From positions 5,541 through 26,392 of the forward strand of contig DCTS01000067.1 of assembly GCA_002329645.1 (NCBI GenBank): a stretch of 20,852 nucleotides of DNA, in the 5' to 3' direction. Shown piece after piece: positions 1-7,157 of this stretch (the first letter of the stretch is position 1; each line of letters starts with the position of its first letter). The DNA comes from Lachnoclostridium sp. UBA1434 (GTDB taxonomy: Bacteria; Bacillota; Clostridia; Lachnospirales; Lachnospiraceae). The notes under the pieces were generated by a model. It had not been told where the DNA came from, did no database searches, and worked only from the letters and a program-made list of their open reading frames with translations. A program made the translations under genes and the position numbers.

Positions 1-833
1 TGGAGGATATAACCCGCTCGGACATCCACGGCTTTGTCATTCCTTTCTGCTCGGAGCTTATGAAGCTAAGCAAGGAATACAACATACCTGTTAAAATCCG
101 GGTTTGTGACACCATGGGTTATGGAGTTAACTTCTCCGGTGCGGTAATACCCCGCTCGGTACAGGGAATTATATACGGCTTAATTGCACATGCGGGAGTT
201 CCTTCAAAGTGGCTTGAGTGGCACGGCCATAATGATTTTTATAAGGCAGTAACGAATTCAACCACCGCCTGGCTTTACGGGGCTTCCGGCGTCAACTGCT
301 CACTGTTCGGTATTGGTGAGAGAACGGGCAACACCCCGCTTGAGGCAATGGTCTTCGAATATGCCCAGCTTAAGGGTACGCTGGATGGCATGGATACTAC
401 GGTTATTACGGAGCTGGCTGAATATTACGAGAAGGAGATCGGTTACAAGATACCCTCAAGGACACCCTTTGTCGGCAAGAATTTCAATGTTACAAGGGCA
501 GGAATACATGCAGACGGACTACTTAAGAATGAAGAGATCTATAATATCTTCAATACGGAGAAGTTCCTTAACCGCCCTGTACTTGTATCGGTGTCAAACA
601 CCTCGGGACTGGCCGGCATAGCTCATTGGATCAATACATATTATAAGCTTAAGGGAAACAGGGCATTAGATAAGAAGCATCCTATAGTCGAGAAGATCAA
701 GGAATGGGTCGATGTCGAATATGATAACGGCAGGGTGACGGTAATGACCGACAGCGAGTTGTGCGAATTAATCGATAAAGCACAGAAGGAGTCGGGTATC
801 AGCCTGCTTACGGATGACAGGCAGGAGTCCTGA
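1..833 (+). CDS. Re-citrate synthase / homocitrate synthase / 2-isopropylmalate synthase family protein (5' end missing)
   Basis: The reading frame is open from the window edge (first full codon at 3), so this is the C-terminal ~277 residues of a longer protein. It is a DRE-TIM metallolyase of the LeuA/homocitrate synthase family, which condenses acetyl-CoA with a 2-oxo acid. The family metal-binding HxHND signature appears as HGHND at 222-236, followed by a region rich in Gly and Asn with GERTGNTPLE (about 321-350), typical of this family. The variant with HGHNDF and the following isocitrate dehydrogenase gene suggests the Re-citrate synthase branch known from Clostridium kluyveri, which makes citrate from oxaloacetate; this is inference from context and memory of the family. 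Homocitrate or isopropylmalate synthase activity remains possible. There is a 150-bp gap with a promoter before the next gene, so co-transcription is not required. Confidence 0.8.
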   Translation, partial: EDITRSDIHGFVIPFCSELMKLSKEYNIPVKIRVCDTMGYGVNFSGAVIPRSVQGIIYGLIAHAGVPSKWLEWHGHNDFYKAVTNSTTAWLYGASGVNCSLFGIGERTGNTPLEAMVFEYAQLKGTLDGMDTTVITELAEYYEKEIGYKIPSRTPFVGKNFNVTRAGIHADGLLKNEEIYNIFNTEKFLNRPVLVSVSNTSGLAGIAHWINTYYKLKGNRALDKKHPIVEKIKEWVDVEYDNGRVTVMTDSELCELIDKAQKESGISLLTDDRQES

Positions 834-899
834 ACTAATATTTACCATGTATACATACCGAAAGTAAATCGGCAGCAGCCAATACATCATCCGGTAAGG

Positions 900-928
900 T
901 TGACAGGGTTATCCATAGGGCTTAAAAT
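900..928 (+). promoter_or_regulatory. Sigma-A type promoter for isocitrate dehydrogenase
   Basis: TTGACA at 900-905 and TAAAAT at 923-928 are separated by exactly 17 bases. This is a perfect -35 and a 5/6 -10 box. Transcription would start near 935, about 50 bases before the ATG at 984. A TTG codon inside the -35 box opens an in-frame extension of the downstream gene, but it has no ribosome binding site. Confidence 0.6.
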
Positions 929-983
929 AATAATCAATACGGCTTATACGGCCGATTTATTAAAAAGATATGGAGGATACGAC

Positions 984-2165
984 ATGACAGCAGCTGATAA
1001 GATCGAAGCCGCAAAAGAGAGATTTGGACTACTTCTTAAGGAGCAGCTTGAAAGAGTTGAGAAAATGAAGGCGCAGGGCGGCTTTATTGATTACAAGGCA
1101 CTTGACAGGATTATTATCGGAGTATGTGCAGGTGACGGTATTGGACCTGCAATTACCAGGCAGGCAGAAAGAGTGCTTCAATATCTCCTGAAGAAGGATA
1201 TAGAAAGCGGTCGAGTAGAAATCAGGGATATAGAAGGGCTTACTATTGAAAGAAGAGCCGCCGAGAATGCCGCAATTCCTCCGGCAGTGCTTGAAGAAAT
1301 CAAGAAATGCCATGTAATCCTTAAGGGGCCCACAACTACGCCAAGAAAGGGAGACCCCTGGCCTAACGTGGAAAGCGCCAACGTTGCTATGAGGAAGGAG
1401 TTGGACCTGTTTGCCAATGTAAGGCCTGTCCGTATTCCGGAACAGGGTATCGACTGGACATTTTACCGTGAGAATACCGAAGGCGCTTATGCTCTCGGCA
1501 GCAAGGGAGTAAATGTTACAGAGGATCTGGGTGTTGATTTCACGGTTGTGACGACACAGGGCTGTGAACGCATAATCCGTGCAGCTTTTGAATTTGCCAG
1601 GGCAAATAAAAAAACCAGAGTAACGGCTGTTACCAAGGCCAATATAATAAAGACTACGGATGGTAAATTCCTTGATATATTCAGGGAAATAGCCGCAGAA
1701 TATCCCGAGATAACCGCAGATGACTGGTATATCGATATCATGACAGCCAAGCTGGTGGACGAGAAGCGCAGAAAGGATTTTCAGGTTGTGGTGCTGCCTA
1801 ATCTGTACGGAGATATCATTACCGACGAGGCTGCAGAATTCCAGGGCGGAGTCGGAACTGCCGGAAGCGCCAATATCGGCAAGAGATACGCCATGTTTGA
1901 AGCAATCCACGGCTCGGCTCCGAGAATGGTACAGGAAGGCCGTGATATATATGCCGATCCCTGCAGCATGATACGTGCAGGCGCAATGTTGCTTTCACAT
2001 ATCGGATATACTTATGAAGCTGATCTTCTGTACAGGGCGCTTGACGTATGTACTGTAACCGAGAAGAAGCTGGTGATTACAGGCCGCGATACGGGAGCAA
2101 CAGGAGCGGAGTTTGCCGATTATCTGATGGATACGATAGAAAAAATGAAGAATGAGGAGGCTTAA
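984..2165 (+). CDS. icd: Isocitrate dehydrogenase (isocitrate/isopropylmalate dehydrogenase family)
   Basis: Oxidative decarboxylation of isocitrate to 2-oxoglutarate in the cytoplasm. The protein has 393 residues from the ATG at 984, chosen because GGAGG lies at 972-976. The isocitrate-binding pattern S131-x-N133-x-x-x-R137 is intact, followed by R147, the YRENTE motif (Y161), the TKAN lysine (K218) and the metal-binding aspartates in NLYGDIITDE (D277, D281). This serine-containing pattern distinguishes isocitrate from isopropylmalate dehydrogenases. A helical charged N-terminal extension of about 40 residues precedes the first strand. The region after HGSAP carries Arg-Met, so NAD versus NADP preference cannot be settled by eye. 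Its neighbour upstream is a citrate-forming-synthase-like gene, supporting a glutamate-biosynthetic half-cycle. The ribosome binding site for the next gene lies in its last codons, implying co-transcription with the GntR regulator. Confidence 0.92.
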   Translation: MTAADKIEAAKERFGLLLKEQLERVEKMKAQGGFIDYKALDRIIIGVCAGDGIGPAITRQAERVLQYLLKKDIESGRVEIRDIEGLTIERRAAENAAIPPAVLEEIKKCHVILKGPTTTPRKGDPWPNVESANVAMRKELDLFANVRPVRIPEQGIDWTFYRENTEGAYALGSKGVNVTEDLGVDFTVVTTQGCERIIRAAFEFARANKKTRVTAVTKANIIKTTDGKFLDIFREIAAEYPEITADDWYIDIMTAKLVDEKRRKDFQVVVLPNLYGDIITDEAAEFQGGVGTAGSANIGKRYAMFEAIHGSAPRMVQEGRDIYADPCSMIRAGAMLLSHIGYTYEADLLYRALDVCTVTEKKLVITGRDTGATGAEFADYLMDTIEKMKNEEA

Positions 2166-2168
2166 TCC

Positions 2169-2837
2169 TTGGAAGAATTTGATCTTCGCAAAGAAGTTAC
2201 AGACAGGTATTCTTTGAGAGGACGCGTATATAATAAGATCAGGGAGGATATCCTGGCGGGCAGTTATCAGGAGAATGAGGAGCTTAGGGAAAATACCCTG
2301 GCACAGGAGCTGGGTGTAAGCCGGACGCCTGTCAGGGAGGCTCTCAGACAGCTTGAGTTGGAAGGGCTTGTAACAATTATTCCAAACAAGGGAGCTGCGG
2401 TTACAGGCATAACCTCCAAGGATATACATGATATCTACATGATCCGTTCCTATCTGGAAGGTCTGTGCGCAAGATGGGCATGCGAGCACATCACCGCAGC
2501 CCAGATTGAGGCATTGGAGGAAACCCTTTATTTATCTGATTTTCATGCCAGAAGAAGCAATTTTGAGCAGCTTGTGGAGCTTGATAATAAATTCCATGAC
2601 CTGATATATAAAGCCTCGGGCAGCAAGATACTTGATCATGTGTTGTCAGATTTTCATCATTACGTGGAAAGGATTCGCAAGATTACCCTCTCACGGCCGG
2701 CCAGAGCCAAAAACTCCAGCAAGGAGCATGCAGCAATTCTGGAAGCAATTAAGGCAAGGGATGGAGAGCTGGCAGAAAAGCTTGCCAATGAGCACATAAT
2801 AAATACAATGAAGAATATAATTGAACAGGGCTTGTAA
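2169..2837 (+). CDS. GntR-family regulator, FadR/FCD subfamily
   Basis: A 222-residue DNA-binding regulator. Residues about 16-82 form the GntR winged helix, with the recognition segment VSRTPVREALRQLELEGLV. Residues about 88-215 form an all-helical FCD ligand domain. The FCD metal-site pattern is present: D139 and H143 (ELDNKFH), H187 and H209. FCD regulators commonly bind metal plus a small carboxylate; citrate, isocitrate or a related acid would fit the neighbours, but that is inference. Translation starts at TTG 2169, seven bases after a GAGGAGG at the end of icd, only three bases after the icd stop, so it is probably coupled to icd. It may regulate the upstream synthase/icd genes. No operator could be assigned with confidence. 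Confidence 0.88.
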   Translation: MEEFDLRKEVTDRYSLRGRVYNKIREDILAGSYQENEELRENTLAQELGVSRTPVREALRQLELEGLVTIIPNKGAAVTGITSKDIHDIYMIRSYLEGLCARWACEHITAAQIEALEETLYLSDFHARRSNFEQLVELDNKFHDLIYKASGSKILDHVLSDFHHYVERIRKITLSRPARAKNSSKEHAAILEAIKARDGELAEKLANEHIINTMKNIIEQGL

Positions 2838-2848
2838 AGCCCTGTTTT
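2824..2848 (+). terminator. Intrinsic terminator overlapping the gntR stop codon
   Basis: AACAGGGCTT (2824-2833) and AAGCCCTGTT (2837-2846) form a perfect 10-bp stem with a 3-base loop, followed by a T-run ending at 2848. The stop codon TAA (2835-2837) lies in the loop and stem, so the last three sense codons are part of the stem. Confidence 0.75.
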
Positions 2849-2869
2849 ATAATCATTAAAAAATTTTAG

Positions 2870-2910
2870 CGCCTTCCTGCAGGACTGCAATAAAAACCTG
2901 CCGGGAGGCG
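2870..2910. other. Hairpin, possibly a second terminator
   Basis: Arms 2870-2883 and 2897-2910 pair over 14 positions with one G:U and one mismatch, around a 13-base loop. On the plus strand the tail is alternating TA. On the minus strand a run of six T lies about 8 bases beyond the stem, so minus-strand termination is also conceivable. Confidence 0.4.
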
Positions 2911-2962
2911 TTATATATATAGAGTGATTGCTCTATTAACACTGTAATATATACAGAATTTG

Positions 2963-2991
2963 TTTACATATATAGAAACATACAGTAAAAT
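2963..2991 (+). promoter_or_regulatory. Candidate promoter for the small Imm32-like gene
   Basis: TTTACA (2963-2968) and TAAAAT (2986-2991) are 17 bases apart. Each matches 5/6 of the sigma-A consensus. The start of transcription would be near 2998, placing the 3018 GTG close to the 5' end and the GGGAGG at 3063-3068 inside the leader. Confidence 0.45.
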
Positions 2992-3017
2992 AAGTTGGGA
3001 TAATACATGATAACTGA

Positions 3018-3317
3018 GTGGTTACACAAAGTAATAAAACAATCAATTGCCTGATATATGATGGGAGGTGCAATAATATAAAAGCATTCGGATATCAATA
3101 TGACAGTGAGAATTTAATCGAGCTGCAGGAGGTCACTTTTATGGTGGATAAGATAGAGCTAGAAAAGATCATAAAATTTCTGCAACAGGTTAAAGAGGAA
3201 CATAGTAAAATAAATAATGAAACAGAGTACTGTCATTCACATTATCGTGACTGGGACACTGAGTGGAAGGATGAAACAGCAGATTTTATTATAGTCACAA
3301 CCTCTAAAAGTGAATAA
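3018..3317 (+). CDS. Small hypothetical protein, possibly Imm32-like immunity protein
   Basis: The frame is open for 99 codons from a GTG at 3018, but that GTG has no ribosome binding site. A good GGGAGG (3063-3068) lies nine bases before an in-frame ATA at 3078, which would begin a 79-residue protein IKAFGYQYDSE. From memory, the pattern ELQEVTF, then a helix ending in KFLQQ, then HxHxxD (CHSHYRDWD), a Trp, and a final FIIV strand resembles the Imm32 immunity family of polymorphic toxin systems, whose members start with a Met at about this point. The family call is tentative because no alignment was run. No toxin gene is adjacent. The gene is AT-rich and flanked by hairpins, so it may be a stray accessory gene. 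If ATA cannot start translation, it could be a gene with a lost start. Confidence 0.5.
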   Translation: MVTQSNKTINCLIYDGRCNNIKAFGYQYDSENLIELQEVTFMVDKIELEKIIKFLQQVKEEHSKINNETEYCHSHYRDWDTEWKDETADFIIVTTSKSE

Positions 3318-3334
3318 TTATCAATATTAAAACA

Positions 3335-3357
3335 GGCGGCCGCCATCAGCGACCGCC
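3335..3357 (-). terminator. Terminator of the ABC-F gene (minus strand)
   Basis: GGCGGCCGC (3335-3343) and GCGACCGCC (3349-3357) form a 9-bp stem with one G:U around a 5-base loop. Read on the minus strand it lies just beyond the ABC-F stop codon and is followed by TGTTTTAAT. It also separates the convergent small plus-strand gene. Confidence 0.6.
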
Positions 3358-3363
3358 AAAACT

Positions 3364-5457
3364 TTATTCCACCAGCTTCTCCCACTGTTCAAGAAGCTCT
3401 ATAAGCCTTTCTTCTATGGCGCTTTTTTCATTATGAAGCTCAAGAAGCCTCTGGGCATCGGTACAGATATCCTCTCTGACCAACAAGTTGTCAATTTCAG
3501 CAGACCTGGCTTCCAGGCGGTGTATTTCATCCTCTGTTTTTTGAAGCTCATTCTTTCTTTTCCTGATTCTAGCTTGTTCCTCCTTCTGCATAAGCCAGCT
3601 CAGCTTGCTGTCCGGCATTGACGCATCCGATTCTTTATCTTGCTGGTTTATGCCCGTACCCTGCCTTAAGGGGAATGTACCGGGCTGCCCCGGACCGGAA
3701 GCTGAATGTGACGAAACAGAACCAGATTGTGTCGAATCAGAAACAGACCGCACCATATTGGATCCGGGGCGTACTGTTCCTGAAGCATTTGGTCTCAAAG
3801 CAGAAGCAGTCCCTGCGCCGGAATTGCCACTACTTCCCAAATATACTGCCTCCATATGGGGCTTTTTCTCAAGGTAGTAATCGTAATTGCCAAGATAATT
3901 AATAAGAGTCCTGTCAGTAAGGTCCAGTATCCTAGTGGCTGTCTTGTTAATGAAATAACGGTCATGTGACACATAAAGGACAGTGCCTTCATAATTATTA
4001 ATTACATTTTCAAGTATTTCCCTGGATGCTATGTCAAGATGGTTTGTAGGCTCGTCGAGGATCAGAAGATTAGCCTCGGAGAGCATGAGCTTTGCAAGGG
4101 ATACGCGGCCCTGTTCGCCGCCGCTGATATCCTTGATCCTTTTGAATACATCGTCCTCCGTGAAGAGGAAGGCGGCAAGTATATTCCGGACGGTTGTGTT
4201 GTCAAGGTAGGGATATGCATCCTGAAGCTCGTCAAACAAGGTTTTCTCACCATCCAGCACCTGATGCTCCTGATCAAAGTATCCGATGCTCACATTGGTC
4301 CCAAACCTTACCTCGCCTGCATCCGCCTTAAGAAGTCCGGTAATTATCTTAAGCAGGGTGGTCTTGCCCGTGCCGTTATTGCCGATTATAGCCGCTTTTT
4401 CACCGCGCTTGAGCTCGAAGCCTATGTCTTCAAACAGGCAGAGGCTGTCAAAGGATTTGGACATACCCTTTACGGACAGGACATCATTGCCGCTTGTTAT
4501 GCGAGGCTTAAGGGTAAAGCGTATATGCTCGCTGTCTGTGGGCTTGTCTATCCTTTCAATCTTGGCAAGCATTTTTTCCCTGCTTTCTGCTCTGCGGATG
4601 GATTTTTCCCTGTTGAAGGAGCGAAGCTTTGTAATAACATCTTCATGATGCTTTATTTCCCTCTGCTGGGTAAGGTACTGCTTCAGCTGTGCATCGCGAA
4701 GAAGAGACTTTTTATGGGCATATTCGGTATAATTGCCTTCATACATCCTGGCTCTTGTATTCTCAATCTCTATTACCTTGGTAACTATTTTATCAAGAAA
4801 ATACCTGTCATGGGCCACTACGATTACTGCTCCGTCATAGTTGAGAAGATAGGTTTCAAGCCAGGCAACCGACTGCATATCCAGATGGTTTGTCGGCTCG
4901 TCAAGCAAGATAAGATCGGGCTTTGAAAGCAGCAGCTTTCCAAGTGCAAGACGGGTCCTTTGCCCTCCTGACAGGGTGCTTACGGGCTTGTCAAATTCCT
5001 CTTCTGTAAATGACAGGCCCTTTAATATTCCGGTAACCTCGCTTTTGTAAGCATAGCCGTTCTTTAATTCGAATTCCTGCATCAGGCGAGTGTAGGTATT
5101 AAGCATGGCATTAAGCTCATTGCCCGATGCATGCTTCATATCCAGCTCAAGAGCCCGGATTTTAGAATCCAGGTCGATTATATCCTGTTTAACGGAAAGC
5201 ATTTCCTCATATATGCTGCTGTCATTAGAGAGCTCCTGCTGCTGGGCCAGGTAACCCACCGTACTGCCCTTTGATAAAATTACATTACCCTCGTCTGCAC
5301 TTAATTCACCGATAATAATCTTAAGCAGGGTGGACTTGCCGCAGCCGTTGACACCAACGATCGCAGCCTTTTCCCTGTCATTTATATGGAAAGACACATC
5401 CTTAAGAACCTCTACAGTGCCAAAGGATTTACTGATATTATTACATGCTAAAATCAT
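3364..5457 (-). CDS. ABC-F family ATPase (YdiF/Uup type)
   Basis: A soluble protein with two ABC ATPase domains and no membrane segments, 697 residues. Domain 1: Walker A GVNGCGKST (35-43), LSGGQ (162-166), Walker B into DEPTNHLD (to 193), switch His216. The charged inter-domain linker (about 230-310) is the ABC-F tRNA-interaction motif region. Domain 2: Walker A GNNGTGKTT (359-367), ISGGE (444-448), LLILDEPTNHLD (464-475), His498. Residues about 540-605 are Ser/Gly/Pro/Thr-rich low complexity, followed by a coiled coil (about 618-697). ABC-F proteins act on the ribosome, either as translation factors or as antibiotic-resistance proteins; which applies here cannot be told from sequence. The start at 5457 is preferred over the ATG at 5466 because AAAGGA (minus strand, 5471-5466) is eight bases upstream of it. 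It is transcribed alone, divergent from rex. Confidence 0.92.
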   Translation of the reverse strand: MILACNNISKSFGTVEVLKDVSFHINDREKAAIVGVNGCGKSTLLKIIIGELSADEGNVILSKGSTVGYLAQQQELSNDSSIYEEMLSVKQDIIDLDSKIRALELDMKHASGNELNAMLNTYTRLMQEFELKNGYAYKSEVTGILKGLSFTEEEFDKPVSTLSGGQRTRLALGKLLLSKPDLILLDEPTNHLDMQSVAWLETYLLNYDGAVIVVAHDRYFLDKIVTKVIEIENTRARMYEGNYTEYAHKKSLLRDAQLKQYLTQQREIKHHEDVITKLRSFNREKSIRRAESREKMLAKIERIDKPTDSEHIRFTLKPRITSGNDVLSVKGMSKSFDSLCLFEDIGFELKRGEKAAIIGNNGTGKTTLLKIITGLLKADAGEVRFGTNVSIGYFDQEHQVLDGEKTLFDELQDAYPYLDNTTVRNILAAFLFTEDDVFKRIKDISGGEQGRVSLAKLMLSEANLLILDEPTNHLDIASREILENVINNYEGTVLYVSHDRYFINKTATRILDLTDRTLINYLGNYDYYLEKKPHMEAVYLGSSGNSGAGTASALRPNASGTVRPGSNMVRSVSDSTQSGSVSSHSASGPGQPGTFPLRQGTGINQQDKESDASMPDSKLSWLMQKEEQARIRKRKNELQKTEDEIHRLEARSAEIDNLLVREDICTDAQRLLELHNEKSAIEERLIELLEQWEKLVE

Positions 5458-5499
5458 ACTTACCATCCTTTATTAATCCGGCCGCATTAAACTGCATCA

Positions 5500-5517
5500 T
5501 ATACTTTATAAAGTATA
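5500..5517. promoter_or_regulatory. Perfect 18-bp palindrome in the ABC-F upstream region
   Basis: TATACTTTATAAAGTATA is its own reverse complement over all 18 bases. It lies 42 bases upstream of the ABC-F start. On the minus strand TATACT could act as a -10 element, although no good -35 is found 17 bases upstream. It is a candidate operator or promoter element. Confidence 0.4.
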
Positions 5518-5765
5518 GGCAAGCCATTCATATGTTGACGAGAATAGATCAAGACCGCTTATATGGCAGCAAATAGAAGCTGATGCCATTTTTACAGCAG
5601 AAGATTAGCCTTAGTCAACACTTAATATGGCAGCAAGTATAAAACCAAAAAAATTATGCTATACCTTTGCGGCGCCATCTGATATTTTATCACAAGCAGT
5701 CGATTTAGTAAAGAAAAGGCACAATATGCGGCTAATTAAGGTTTGTTATGTAAAGGAAAGTTAGA

Positions 5766-5794
5766 TTGACTTATTCTTAACAATTAAATATAAT
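5766..5794 (+). promoter_or_regulatory. rex promoter with overlapping partial Rex box
   Basis: TTGACT (5766-5771) and TATAAT (5789-5794) are 17 bases apart, a near-perfect sigma-A promoter. The 18 bases at 5766-5783 fit the Rex operator layout TTGTTAA-N4-TTAACAA: the right half TTAACAA is perfect and the left half keeps TTG (10/14 specified positions). Rex genes are often autoregulated, so NADH-responsive autorepression is a reasonable inference. Confidence 0.65.
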
Positions 5795-5829
5795 TAGCTT
5801 ATAGAATTATTACAGAGGAGGTATGATCC

Positions 5830-6465
5830 TTGTACAAGAAGGAAATTTCCAAGGCAGTAATCAACAGGTTACCCAGATATTACAGATACCTCAGCGATTT
5901 ACTTGAGAAGGATGTTGTCAGGATTTCATCCAAGGAATTGAGTGAGAGAATGAATGTCACAGCATCCCAGATAAGGCAGGATTTGAACAACTTTGGCGGC
6001 TTTGGTCAGCAGGGCTACGGCTATAATGTAGAGTATCTTCATTCAGAGATAGCCAAGATACTTGGACTCGACAGGATATACAACCTCATAATCATCGGAG
6101 CAGGCAATCTGGGACAGGCTCTTGCCAATTATGCAGACTTTGAACGCAGGGGTTTTCATGTAAGCGGAATATTTGATGTCAATCCCCGGCTAAAAGGTTT
6201 ATCCATTCGCGGTATTGAGATAATGATGATGGAAGAACTGGAGAGCTTTGTAAAAGAGAATTCCATCGATATTGCAGCAATTACGGTACCGAAGTCCAAG
6301 GCGCCGCAGTTGGCCCAGGAGCTGGTTAACATGGGAATCAAGGCAATATGGAACTTTGCGCCGACTGATCTTCACCTGCCGAAGGAGGTTACGGTAGAAA
6401 ATGTGCATCTGTCCGACAGCTTGATGAAATTATCCTACAGGATTTCGGAGAGGGACAAGGCGTAG
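5830..6465 (+). CDS. rex: Redox-sensing transcriptional repressor Rex
   Basis: Rex represses fermentation and NADH-reoxidation genes and releases DNA when the NADH/NAD+ ratio rises. The 211-residue protein has the family length. Residues 1-80 form the winged-helix domain, starting with SKAVINRLPRYYRYL and containing the recognition region SERMNVTASQIRQDLNNFGGFGQQGYGY. Residues about 84-195 form the Rossmann domain, with the NAD(H)-binding GAGNLG at 90-95 and an acidic residue after the second strand (FDVNP, D116). Translation starts at TTG 5830, eight bases after AGGAGG (5816-5821); the nearby ATG at 5823 is out of frame. It is the first gene of a plus-strand run, 27 bases before a coiled-coil gene. 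A sigma-A promoter and partial Rex box lie just upstream. Confidence 0.95.
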   Translation: MYKKEISKAVINRLPRYYRYLSDLLEKDVVRISSKELSERMNVTASQIRQDLNNFGGFGQQGYGYNVEYLHSEIAKILGLDRIYNLIIIGAGNLGQALANYADFERRGFHVSGIFDVNPRLKGLSIRGIEIMMMEELESFVKENSIDIAAITVPKSKAPQLAQELVNMGIKAIWNFAPTDLHLPKEVTVENVHLSDSLMKLSYRISERDKA

Positions 6466-6492
6466 CAATAGATAAGCAGAAAGGGCCGGTGC

Positions 6493-7113
6493 TTGCATTT
6501 GGCTAAAAAACAACAAAAGGTTTCCAAACTGGATATTATCATTAAGAATAGGAAGCTCCCTATTCTGACTCTTGATGCCCGCTGGCATCAATTATTTCCT
6601 GAGGATACTAAGAGTACCGAATTAAAAGCTCTTGAACAGAGACTGAACAACCTGCTGAAAAGGCAGGGCAAGCTTATAAATGATATTAAGGAAATGAAGC
6701 ATGCCAAAAGCGGCCTTATTAAGGACATTGTAGTCAACATGGACATTGGCAACGATATTCTGGGCAAGCATAAGGAAAAGAAGCTTGACAGGAATAAACG
6801 GCTTATCCAGGAATTAAGCGATAAGATTAAGAAGTCGATGGACGAGTTGTCCAATATCCCGTTTCAGATAAAGGAAGTCAACGAGGAGCTTATGGCTGAA
6901 AGCGCCAGGGCATGCCTTGAGCGTTTTCATTCCAATAAGAAGGATATTGCCGCAATTGAACAGAGGATAAAGGAAATGAGGGATGAGCTTAAGGTCAAGA
7001 TTTTGGCAAAGCAGGATATGGAAACCATGAACACCGGGATATATACTTATTTACATGATATCCTGGGAGCTGATGTGATGGAGATCTTTGAGAAGGAATA
7101 CGGGGGAAAATAG
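6493..7113 (+). CDS. Conserved-looking coiled-coil protein of unknown function
   Basis: I do not recognise a characterised family. The product is 206 residues, Lys/Glu/Asp/Leu-rich and predicted by eye to be mostly helical. Residues about 18-36 form a short conserved-looking segment (RKLPILTLDARWHQLF), followed by heptad-like stretches at about 40-70 and 93-175, and a final segment TYLHDILGADVMEIFEKEYGG. There is no signal peptide, membrane span or enzymatic motif. It begins at TTG with only a weak purine-rich AAAGGG upstream; no in-frame ATG is available early. It sits 27 bases after rex and 44 before acpS, in the same direction, so it is probably in the rex operon. The compact C-terminal segment and Lys-rich coils would suit a scaffold or cytoplasmic binding protein, but no function is claimed. 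Confidence 0.75.
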   Translation: MHLAKKQQKVSKLDIIIKNRKLPILTLDARWHQLFPEDTKSTELKALEQRLNNLLKRQGKLINDIKEMKHAKSGLIKDIVVNMDIGNDILGKHKEKKLDRNKRLIQELSDKIKKSMDELSNIPFQIKEVNEELMAESARACLERFHSNKKDIAAIEQRIKEMRDELKVKILAKQDMETMNTGIYTYLHDILGADVMEIFEKEYGGK

Positions 7114-7157
7114 CTTTTACATATGGTCTGCTTAATAAATTAAGGAACGGTGGGGTC

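Larger units (their letters stand above)
5467..5829. other. Divergent intergenic region between ABC-F gene and rex
   Basis: A 363-bp AT-rich region with no credible gene. It holds the ABC-F leader with an 18-bp palindrome, a pair of direct repeats (ATATGGCAGCAA at 5561-5572 and 5625-5636, 64 bases apart), and the rex promoter near its right end. The direct repeats could be protein-binding sites but nothing identifies their partner. Confidence 0.6.

Noticed and set aside
900..983. In-frame upstream TTG start for icd
   Set aside because: The TTG lies in the -35 box, has no ribosome binding site, and the 28 extra residues are not family-like. The ATG at 984 has GGAGG at the right distance.
1029..1910. 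293-codon open frame on the minus strand inside icd
   Set aside because: It is antisense to the conserved icd gene, whose motifs are intact, and has no family-like sequence.
4039..4926. 295-codon open frame on the plus strand inside the ABC-F gene
   Set aside because: It is fully antisense to a gene with intact motifs over its whole length, shows no recognisable domain and has no ribosome binding site. It is a shadow of the ABC-F codon pattern.
5457..5466. ATG at 5466 as the ABC-F start
   Set aside because: It has no space for a ribosome binding site, since AAAGGA overlaps or directly abuts it, while the ATG three codons later is well spaced.
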